Source: Pseudomonadota bacterium
Lineage (GTDB): Bacteria; Pseudomonadota; Alphaproteobacteria; Rhizobiales; Devosiaceae
Length of the DNA stretch: 5,777 bases
NCBI GenBank assembly: GCA_023437755.1
Contig: JAEZFJ010000037.1
Span: 1-5,777, forward strand
Reading direction: 5' to 3'
Shown: in pieces, positions 1 through 4,603 of the stretch
Layout: the number at the start of each line of letters is the position of its first letter
Position numbering within the stretch: position 1 is the stretch's first letter
Program-made: the position numbers and the translations under genes
The notes under the pieces: model-generated
Databases searched by the model: none
Seen by the model: only the letters and a program-made list of their open reading frames with translations
What the model was told of the DNA's origin: nothing

Positions 1-296
1 CGCGGGCTGGCGTCGATGCTCATCGAGAAGCCGCCCTCGGTTTGTGCGTTCACATAGCCTTCGATGCGACCGAGATGGTCGATATAGCCGATGACGCGCT
101 CGCCGACGACGCCCGGTACCGGAGCCACCACGATGGCATCACCGGGAGACATTTCCAGCACCTGGCAGGGGAATTCCCGCCGGTCCGACAGCATGTAGCG
201 GCCGAGCAGCGACACCTTCACCCGCTGGAACCGATCGGCTTCGAAGCGGGGGGTCAGCGCTGCTAGTGGCTTTGATGGTAGGTCGTCACTGAGCAT
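1..296 (-). CDS. PilZ domain protein, N-terminal part (runs off the left edge)
   Basis: The ATG at 296-294 opens a frame of 98 codons that continues past the left edge, so the C-terminus is missing. An in-frame TAG lies a short way upstream, and no ATG, GTG or TTG falls between it and this ATG. The visible part reads as a PilZ domain: an arginine cluster at residues 22-25, LGRYML at 31-36, FPCQVLEMSPG at 42-52, and IGYIDHLGRIEG at 69-80. PilZ domains usually bind cyclic di-GMP through RxxxR and (D/N)xSxxG. Here these read D21-R-F-Q-R25 and E48-M-S-P-G-D53, so both are degenerate. From memory, alphaproteobacterial relatives of this type often carry a second PilZ domain downstream, which would be outside the window. 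The PAS_5 gene lies upstream on the same strand. No strong Shine-Dalgarno is visible, and an RNA hairpin lies about 10 nt upstream of the start. Confidence 0.8.
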   Translation of the reverse strand, partial: MLSDDLPSKPLAALTPRFEADRFQRVKVSLLGRYMLSDRREFPCQVLEMSPGDAIVVAPVPGVVGERVIGYIDHLGRIEGYVNAQTEGGFSMSIDASP

Positions 297-306
297 TCGC
301 CGGACC

Positions 307-333
307 GTCTGGTGAGGGTTATCCCCGCCAGAC
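307..333 (-). promoter_or_regulatory. Hairpin in the leader of the PilZ gene
   Basis: The arms at 307-312 (GTCTGG) and 328-333 (CCAGAC) are perfectly complementary. After one mismatch, the stem continues with a G-C pair, a one-base bulge and three G-C pairs, closing on a 4-nt loop. On the minus strand it ends 10 nt before the PilZ ATG, where a ribosome would bind. It could modulate translation. It could also end transcription coming from the PAS_5 gene, but no T-run follows it on the minus strand, so I do not call it a terminator. Confidence 0.35.
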
Positions 334-351
334 TAGTGGGTGTTGGTTAAC

Positions 352-369
352 GCTTGGTGGAATCCAAGC
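352..369 (-). repeat. Inverted repeat downstream of the PAS_5 gene
   Basis: GCTTGG at 352-357 is perfectly repeated in inverse at 364-369 (CCAAGC) around a 6-nt loop. It lies 39 bp beyond the PAS_5 stop. Neither strand has a T-run after it, so an intrinsic terminator is not supported. The adjacent GGTTAACGC (345-353) also occurs at 1173-1181 next to the CtrA-type box. Confidence 0.25.
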
Positions 370-407
370 AACGCTCCACCGCCACAAACCGGTAAAACTG
401 CAGCAGT

Positions 408-1064
408 TCAGCGACGACCGCCGTCGATGACAGCGAGGTGCGCGTAACGGCGCGCGGTACGGCCGAAAACCACCGCGGGAATGCCGGCCGAGGCAGGGGC
501 GGCGTGGGAGAAGGCCACGTCGTTCACCACTTGCGAGGCGAGTTCCTGCGGAGCATCGGACGGCAGCTGGTCGTCCGGCCAGATCAGCCGCAGGCCGGTG
601 ACGCGCTGCTCGGTGATCGGCTGCACGCCGAGCCAATAGGGATCGTCGACGGCTGTCATGGCGCCGAGGATGCGCGTGTGCGTCGTGCCGTTGTGGCGCA
701 GCGGCAGCAGGATGCACTCGAAGTTCACCCTGGTCTGCACCGCGGTGGTGGCCTGGAACGTCACCAGCGCCACGGCATGATCTTCGGTTACCGCGCGGAT
801 CAGGGTGTCCATGGCGTCCGTGTCGCGCTCGTGCCACAGACCGGAAAAGGAGCGTCCCTTTAGTTCGCGGCAATAGCTGGTGCACAGGTGCGAACCGGCG
901 AGGCGGAACGAGAAGCGATCGTCTTCGGCAAGCTCGAGAATGAAGGTGTTGGCCAGGGCCTCGCGTATGCGAGTCGGATCGATATCCTTGCGGTCTGGGG
1001 CGCTGCGGGAACCCCGCAGGCTGTTCCAGTAGTTGTAGAGCGTTCTGGTGCTGTGCTTTTGCAT
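408..1064 (-). CDS. PAS_5-family sensory protein
   Basis: This 218-residue protein resembles the PAS_5 family, small single-domain alphaproteobacterial proteins thought to sense an unknown signal. Family-like blocks are YNYWNSLRGSR (10-20), the DIDP turn (27-30), FILELAEDDRFSFRLAGSHLC (41-61), YCRELKGRSFSGLW (64-77), ILLPL (118-122) and a C-terminal AHLAVIDGG (208-216). The YCREL position usually holds a glycine rather than a cysteine in the relatives I recall. No output domain, signal peptide or membrane segment is visible, so any signal must pass through a partner. I chose the ATG at 1064 because the conserved N-terminus begins there and a GGCGGG tract lies just upstream. A TTG at 1136 would add 24 unconserved residues. 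The PilZ gene follows on the same strand and the rhomboid gene diverges from it. The CtrA-type box lies about 95 bp upstream of this start. Confidence 0.8.
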   Translation of the reverse strand: MQKHSTRTLYNYWNSLRGSRSAPDRKDIDPTRIREALANTFILELAEDDRFSFRLAGSHLCTSYCRELKGRSFSGLWHERDTDAMDTLIRAVTEDHAVALVTFQATTAVQTRVNFECILLPLRHNGTTHTRILGAMTAVDDPYWLGVQPITEQRVTGLRLIWPDDQLPSDAPQELASQVVNDVAFSHAAPASAGIPAVVFGRTARRYAHLAVIDGGRR

Positions 1065-1157
1065 CTGTAATCGACCCGCCAAGAAGGGCGGCGCTTTCTC
1101 CCCGAGAGCGCGTCCACCGCGGCTGAACTCTCGCAAATAGGCGCGGCAAAATCGCTC

Positions 1158-1172
1158 TTAAAGAAGAGTTAA
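1158..1172. promoter_or_regulatory. CtrA-type binding site (TTAA-N7-TTAA)
   Basis: TTAA at 1158-1161, seven bases (AGAAGAG), then TTAA at 1169-1172 match the alphaproteobacterial CtrA consensus exactly. A third TTAA (within GTTAAC) follows at 1175-1178. The site is between two divergent genes, about 95 bp upstream of the PAS_5 start and about 70 bp upstream of the rhomboid start, so it could serve either. AT-rich half-sites are uncommon in this GC-rich sequence. This is a match to a known consensus; binding is inferred. Confidence 0.55.
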
Positions 1173-1191
1173 GGTTAACGCGGAGGCGGCA

Positions 1192-1251
1192 ATGTGGAAA
1201 ACAGGCGTCAGTGCCGGGCTGCCATGGCGAATCGGAGAAGATGATGGATGA
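1192..1251 (+). CDS. Possible 19-residue leader ORF overlapping the rhomboid start
   Basis: An ATG at 1192 has the best Shine-Dalgarno of this intergenic region: GGAGG at 1182-1186 with 5 nt of spacing. It opens a 19-codon frame (MWKTGVSAGLPWRIGEDDG) ending in TGA at 1249-1251. That stop lies inside the first codons of the rhomboid gene, in another frame, a layout that allows translational coupling. If transcription starts downstream of 1192, as a CtrA-driven promoter might, the ORF would not be made. There is no homology evidence. Confidence 0.25.
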   Translation: MWKTGVSAGLPWRIGEDDG

Positions 1252-1981
1252 AAACGGGCAGCGTCCCCAGCAGCAGGCGGTTTCCGGGCGCGAACCCGTG
1301 TTTCTCCTCCCCGGCGCCGTAACGGCGGTGGCTGCGCTCTTCGTGGCCGTTCACCTTGCGTCAACCCTGGTGCTTAACCCCGAAGGGCAGGTGGAATTCC
1401 TGTTCTGGTTCGCCTTCCAGCCGCTGCGCATCCTGGCGGCGCCGCAGGATGCGAGCCTTGCCATCCCCTTGATCTGGACGCCGTTCACCCACGCCTTCCT
1501 TCATGGCGGGTGGGAGCACCTGCTGGTCAACACCGCGTGGTTCGCGATTTTCGCGACTCCGGTCGCCCGCCGCTACGGCACCGGGCCCATGCTGGCGGTC
1601 TTCCTCGTTTCGGCGGCGGCAGGTGCGGCGCTGTTCGCCGCAACCACGCTGACGACGGGGGCTTACCTGATCGGCGCGTCCGGCGGCGTGGCGGGACTGA
1701 CCGGGGCGGCGGTGCGGTTCATTTTCCAGCCGGTGGTGGTCGCCAACCACCCTGAGACCGGGGAGCGGGTCCTGCTCGGGCGGCATCTGGCGCGGCCGAT
1801 CGATCTCTGGCGTGATCCGCGGTCGCGCTTCTTCATCCTGATCTGGGTGTTGCTCAACGCGGCCGTGCCGCTGTTGCCGCTGCTGACCGGCTCGATGCTC
1901 AGTGTCGCGTGGCAGGCGCATCTGGGCGGGTTTGCCGCCGGCTTGCTGATGGTCGGATTGTTCGAGCGGCCCAGGCGTTAG
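1244..1981 (+). CDS. Rhomboid family intramembrane serine protease
   Basis: This 245-residue multi-pass inner-membrane protein carries rhomboid hallmarks. They are HGGWEHLLVN (87-96, giving the H92 and N96 positions that support the active site), GASGG with the catalytic serine S146, and AHLGG with the catalytic histidine H226. Hydrophobic segments at roughly 19-43, 47-64, 73-105, 113-135, 140-162, 196-218 and 222-240 fit a six-helix rhomboid core with perhaps one extra. A basic loop at about 165-195 between the serine helix and the later helices is longer than in minimal rhomboids. The enzyme should cut transmembrane substrates within the membrane; its substrate cannot be read from the context. 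I chose ATG 1244 because GGAG at 1234-1237 is 6 nt upstream. ATG 1241 would leave only 3 nt, and GTG 1211 lacks a binding site. The gene converges on hisI with a 4-bp overlap. Confidence 0.88.
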   Translation: MDENGQRPQQQAVSGREPVFLLPGAVTAVAALFVAVHLASTLVLNPEGQVEFLFWFAFQPLRILAAPQDASLAIPLIWTPFTHAFLHGGWEHLLVNTAWFAIFATPVARRYGTGPMLAVFLVSAAAGAALFAATTLTTGAYLIGASGGVAGLTGAAVRFIFQPVVVANHPETGERVLLGRHLARPIDLWRDPRSRFFILIWVLLNAAVPLLPLLTGSMLSVAWQAHLGGFAAGLLMVGLFERPRR

Positions 1982-2424
1982 TAGACGCTGGCGGGATCGA
2001 ACAGGCGCGGCAGCCCGGTATCCTCCAGCGTCGCCGTCCCGCCGGCCACTACTGCGCGGCGATAAAAGCAGGTCTTGCGGCCGGTGTGGCAGGCAGCGCC
2101 GCGGCCGGTCTGCTCCACGGTCAGCAACAGCACGTCCTGGTCGCAATCGGTGCGGAGTTCGATGACCCGCTGCAGTTCGCCCGAGGTCTCGCCCTTCTTC
2201 CACAGCTTGCTGCGCGAGCGCGACCAGTAGTGCGCAATGCCGGTCTCGAGCGTCAGCGACAGTGCCTCGGCGTTCATGTGTGCCACCATCAGCACCTCGT
2301 TGGTGCCAACTTCCCTGGTGACGACGGTGATCAGCCCGGCGGCGTCGAAACGGGGAGCGAAGGCAGTGCCTTCTTCCAGTGCTGCGTGGTCCAGGGTGTC
2401 GGGTTTGGTGAAGGTCAGGGTCAT
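1978..2424 (-). CDS. hisI: Phosphoribosyl-AMP cyclohydrolase (HisI)
   Basis: HisI opens the adenine ring of 1-(5-phosphoribosyl)-AMP in the third step of histidine biosynthesis, in the cytosol. The 148-residue protein has the family signatures. These are HYWSRSRSKLWKKGETSG (65-82), the metal-binding acidic cluster D93-C94-D95-Q-D97, and GAACHTGRKTCF with C112 and C119. C94, C112 and C119 are the expected zinc ligands. The fourth residue of the DCD motif is Q where many homologues have G; from memory this also occurs in other alphaproteobacteria. There is no fused HisE domain, so this is the monofunctional form. I chose ATG 2424 over ATG 2448, which would add eight residues and place the start inside the inverted repeat; neither has a clear Shine-Dalgarno. 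The stop TAA overlaps the rhomboid TAG. The AraC-type gene lies 44 bp upstream on the same strand. Confidence 0.93.
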   Translation of the reverse strand: MTLTFTKPDTLDHAALEEGTAFAPRFDAAGLITVVTREVGTNEVLMVAHMNAEALSLTLETGIAHYWSRSRSKLWKKGETSGELQRVIELRTDCDQDVLLLTVEQTGRGAACHTGRKTCFYRRAVVAGGTATLEDTGLPRLFDPASVY

Positions 2425-2449
2425 GATGCGCGCTTTACTAGCGCGCATC
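2425..2449 (-). repeat. 9-bp perfect inverted repeat in front of hisI
   Basis: GATGCGCGC at 2425-2433 and GCGCGCATC at 2441-2449 are perfect inverse copies around the 7-nt spacer TTTACTA. The element fills half of the 44-bp gap between the AraC-type gene and hisI and touches the hisI start codon. As RNA it would form a very stable hairpin directly in front of the start, where a Shine-Dalgarno would normally be. It could be a translational control element, a processing site or a protein operator. No T-run follows, so it is not a convincing terminator. Confidence 0.45.
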
Positions 2450-2468
2450 CGGGGCGGGGACCAGCGGC

Positions 2469-3308
2469 TCAGCGCTTGAGGCCGAACCAGACTTCGACAT
2501 CGCCGCTGCCGCGCAGCGGATCGAAGGCGGGGCCGTAGTATTCGACGAAGCTGTAGGACGCTTCGCTCGCTTCGTGGCCGTGCTCGGCGAGCCAGTCAGC
2601 GGCGGCTCCGATGGTGCTTCGGAGGCTGGTCACGTCACCGGAATGGGTGAAGCGAGCCCAGCGCAGGGCAGGGACCTCGACGGTGGCGAGTGCGGACGGG
2701 ACTTCGGCGCCGGGCTTTACCTCCATGGCGACCACGTATTCGAAGTCATCGCAATCGGGCGCCGCCTCGCCGACGAGGCCGTAAGCAGCGCCGCCCACTG
2801 CGCCGTCGAGGTTGCCGACATAGGGCTGGAAGCTCTGCCATTGCGCCGGAATGCCGGCGGCGTGGCTCATCTGGTGCCGCTGCGCAATGCCGGCGAAGCG
2901 CATGGGCGGACGGTCCTCGAAGCGCGGCGGGGTGAGGGTGGTGTTGGCCTGGGTGTTCATTCTGAGGGGCTCCACGAGTAGGATGTCATCGAGACTGCGC
3001 CGGCGGCGGAGCAGTTCGGGCGTGATGCCGAACTGATCGCGGAAGGCGCGGGTGAATGCCTCGTGCGAGCCGTAGCCGGCATCGAGCGCCACCGACAGGA
3101 TGTCGGGAGCACCGGCCGCCAGTTGACGCGCAGCCTCGGTGAGACGGCGCGCCCGGAGGTAGGCGGTGATGGAATAGCCGGTCACCATCGGGAAGATGCG
3201 GGACAGGTAGGTGCGCGACTTGCCGGTGACCGTCACCAGTTCGTCGAGCGTTATCGGTTCATGGAAGCGGCTTTCCAGGATCCACAAGAGCTTGGCGACC
3301 GTCGACAT
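2469..3308 (-). CDS. AraC-family regulator with GyrI-like effector domain
   Basis: This 279-residue transcription factor has the Rob-like order. An N-terminal double helix-turn-helix spans about residues 3-105, followed by a GyrI-like small-molecule domain at about 124-279. The first HTH is around ITLDELVTVTGKSRTYLSRIF (19-39). The second, with the AraC signature, is around DILSVALDAGYGSHEAF (69-85), followed by TRAFRDQFGITPELL (86-100). The C-terminal domain ends in VEYYGPAFDP (255-264), which matches the ExYxxxFDP-type signature, with E256 as the ligand-site glutamate known from GyrI/BmrR/Rob domains. Regulators of this type often sense hydrophobic cationic drugs or metabolites; the ligand and targets here are unknown. 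The ATG at 3308 has only a weak binding site (AGCGAGA). The gene is 75 bp downstream of folE and 44 bp upstream of hisI, so co-transcription is possible. Confidence 0.87.
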   Translation of the reverse strand: MSTVAKLLWILESRFHEPITLDELVTVTGKSRTYLSRIFPMVTGYSITAYLRARRLTEAARQLAAGAPDILSVALDAGYGSHEAFTRAFRDQFGITPELLRRRRSLDDILLVEPLRMNTQANTTLTPPRFEDRPPMRFAGIAQRHQMSHAAGIPAQWQSFQPYVGNLDGAVGGAAYGLVGEAAPDCDDFEYVVAMEVKPGAEVPSALATVEVPALRWARFTHSGDVTSLRSTIGAAADWLAEHGHEASEASYSFVEYYGPAFDPLRGSGDVEVWFGLKR

Positions 3309-3383
3309 GGCACGTTCTCGCTTGAGACGGCGTCAGGATGTCACCGCCGGTGGAGCCGCGTTTGATCGCGCGTGCACCTGGTG

Positions 3384-4007
3384 TCAGCGCTGCCCGCCCA
3401 TGGCGAAGAAGCGGTCCTGCTCCACCCGGTCTTCGGCGAAGACGCCGGTGAAGCGGTGGGTCACGGTCTTGACCCCGTGGGCGCGCACGCCACGCATGGT
3501 CATGCACATGTGCTCGGCCTCGAGCAGCACGGCGGCGCCGCGCGGGCCGAGATTCTCGTTGAGCGCGTCGATGATCTGTGCAGTCAGCGTTTCCTGGGTC
3601 TGCAGGCGTCGGGCGAAGGCCTCCATCAGCCGTGCCAGCTTGGACAAGCCGACGACGCCGTCATGCGGCAGATAGGCGATATGCGCCTTGCCGAAGAAGG
3701 GCACCATGTGGTGCTCGCAATGGGAAAAAAACGGGATATCGCGCACCAGCACGATATCGTCATAGCCGCCGACCTCGCGGAAGGTCTTGGAGAGAATCTC
3801 CTTGGGGTCCTGCGTGTAGCCGGCAAAGAGTTCGCCATAAGCCTTGGTCACGCGGGCGGGTGTCTCCAGCACGCCTTCACGACGTGGATCATCGCCCGTC
3901 CAGGCGATCAGGGTGCGCACGGCTGCTTCGGCTTCTTCCCGGGTCGGGCGCGGGGCGGGCTCCGGGGCGAGCTTGGCAGTGCCCAGCGAGGTTATCTTGG
4001 CATCCAT
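3384..4007 (-). CDS. folE: GTP cyclohydrolase I (FolE)
   Basis: FolE converts GTP to 7,8-dihydroneopterin triphosphate, the first committed step to tetrahydrofolate, as a zinc-dependent cytosolic decamer. The 207-residue length is normal for the type IA enzyme. Key features are VLVRDIPFFSHCEHH (86-100), with zinc ligands C97 and H100 and active-site H99, and EAEHMCMTMRGV (163-174), with H166 and zinc ligand C168. HRFTGVF (184-190) is also family-typical. All three zinc ligands are present, so this is the canonical zinc enzyme rather than the FolE2 type. I chose ATG 4007 because AAGGAG (4020-4015) lies 7 nt upstream. A frame open to 4097 is only the leader read through. The Shine-Dalgarno is in the loop of a perfect 6-bp hairpin, and a promoter-like sequence lies further upstream. 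Confidence 0.96.
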   Translation of the reverse strand: MDAKITSLGTAKLAPEPAPRPTREEAEAAVRTLIAWTGDDPRREGVLETPARVTKAYGELFAGYTQDPKEILSKTFREVGGYDDIVLVRDIPFFSHCEHHMVPFFGKAHIAYLPHDGVVGLSKLARLMEAFARRLQTQETLTAQIIDALNENLGPRGAAVLLEAEHMCMTMRGVRAHGVKTVTHRFTGVFAEDRVEQDRFFAMGGQR

Positions 4008-4092
4008 GAATCGGCTCCTTGCCGATGGTGCCGCTTGGTGCGGCGGGCACTGCTGGACCCAAGAACGGGCCTGATCCTGACAGCATGCGTGA
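4008..4092 (-). promoter_or_regulatory. Structured folE leader RNA, candidate cis-regulatory element
   Basis: On the minus strand the 5' leader of folE can form three hairpins in a row. The first pairs GCUG (4084-4081) with CAGC (4055-4052). It continues, after a 9-nt one-sided bulge (4080-4072), as GGCCC (4071-4067) with GGGUC (4060-4056), closing on a 6-nt loop. The second is GCCGC (4044-4040) with GCGGC (4034-4030) around ACCAA. The third pairs AUCGGC (4026-4021) with GCCGAU (4015-4010) and places AAGGA of the Shine-Dalgarno in its 5-nt loop. Alphaproteobacterial folE genes are known to carry the folE motif/THF-II riboswitch in this place. I cannot confirm the family from memory of its consensus, so the assignment is inference; the pairings are seen directly. 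Confidence 0.45.
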
Positions 4093-4105
4093 GACACCCT
4101 ATATA
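4077..4105 (+). promoter_or_regulatory. Candidate promoter of the scaffold-yidD genes
   Basis: CTGACA (4077-4082, 5 of 6 consensus matches) is followed by 17 bp and TATATA (4100-4105). Transcription would start near 4112, downstream of the ATG at 4085. This favours the GTG at 4151 as the start of the scaffold-like gene. The -10 is self-complementary and is also the -10 of the folE promoter candidate. Confidence 0.45.
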
Positions 4106-4128
4106 AGCGGCGACATATTCACCGACAA
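4100..4128 (-). promoter_or_regulatory. folE: Candidate folE promoter
   Basis: On the minus strand TTGTCG (4128-4123) is followed by 17 bp and TATATA (4105-4100). Each hexamer matches the sigma-70 consensus at 4 of 6 positions, with optimal spacing. Transcription would start near 4093, giving a leader of about 85 nt that contains the whole folded region before folE. It shares its -10 with the opposing promoter candidate. Confidence 0.45.
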
Positions 4129-4150
4129 GAAATGGCCTTCGCGTGCGCTC

Positions 4151-4603
4151 GTGGAATTGAGCAACCTGTACTCCGACCGGCTTCTCGAGCTGGCTGCCAA
4201 CGCGCCGCAGCCGGGTCGTCTTGCCACGCCTGGCGCGTCGGCGCGCAAGGTCAGCCGTGTGTGTGGCTCCCTGATCGAAGTCGATCTCCTGGTCGAGCGT
4301 GGGGTGGTGACTGCCTATGGGCAGGCGGTCTCGGCCTGCGCCATCGGGCAGGCGAGCGCCGCGGTGGTGGCGAAAAATATCGTTGGCGCCGAGGCGGCCG
4401 AATTGCGTGCACTGCGGGCGCAGATGATCGCGATGCTCAAGGACGGCGGCGCGGCACCGGATGGCCGCTGGGCCGAACTCCGCTGGCTTGAGCCGGTGCG
4501 GGACTATCCCGCGCGTCAGCCTTCGGCGCTCCTGGTGTTCGATGCCGTGGTCGAGGCGCTGGACAAACTTGAGTCTTCCCAGAATTTTGCGGCCGACCCT
4601 TGA
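4151..4603 (+). CDS. Iron-sulfur cluster assembly scaffold-like protein (NifU/IscU N-terminal family)
   Basis: The 150-residue protein resembles the NifU_N/IscU-like family of scaffolds on which Fe-S clusters are built before transfer. LYSDRLLELAANAPQPGRL (6-24) is the usual N-terminal helix. C38 (VCGS) and C63 (ACAIGQAS) correspond to the first two ligand cysteines of IscU. At the third position, around ARQPSALL (121-128), there is no cysteine, so it may bind clusters differently or have another role. I prefer GTG 4151 because the family N-terminus begins there and the promoter candidate starts transcription near 4112. In addition, the stretch from an upstream ATG (4085) uses two rare ATA codons and has lower third-position GC. 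Starting at 4085 would add 22 residues; neither start has a clear Shine-Dalgarno. The gene diverges from folE, and its stop overlaps the yidD start. Confidence 0.78.
   Translation: MELSNLYSDRLLELAANAPQPGRLATPGASARKVSRVCGSLIEVDLLVERGVVTAYGQAVSACAIGQASAAVVAKNIVGAEAAELRALRAQMIAMLKDGGAAPDGRWAELRWLEPVRDYPARQPSALLVFDAVVEALDKLESSQNFAADP

Noticed and set aside
1065..1136. Upstream TTG start (1136) for the PAS_5 protein
   Set aside because: It adds 24 residues without family resemblance, and the conserved N-terminus begins at the ATG at 1064.
319..1149. A 276-codon open frame on the minus strand across the PAS_5 gene, and a 141-codon plus-strand frame at 438-863
   Set aside because: Both overlap the PAS_5 gene in other frames. 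Their translations are rich in Arg, Pro, Gly and His with no recognisable domain, which is typical of alternate frames of GC-rich genes.
1361..2203. A 280-codon minus-strand frame antisense to the rhomboid gene
   Set aside because: It is low-complexity, Arg/Gln/Gly-rich and opposite a clearly recognised rhomboid; it also overlaps hisI.
3309..3383. Gap between folE and the AraC-type gene searched for a terminator or promoter
   Set aside because: It contains only short GC-rich complementarities (CACC/GGTG); no convincing promoter or terminator was found.
3372..4106. A 244-codon plus-strand frame antisense to folE
   Set aside because: folE on the other strand has all catalytic motifs and a good ribosome binding site; this frame is its shadow.
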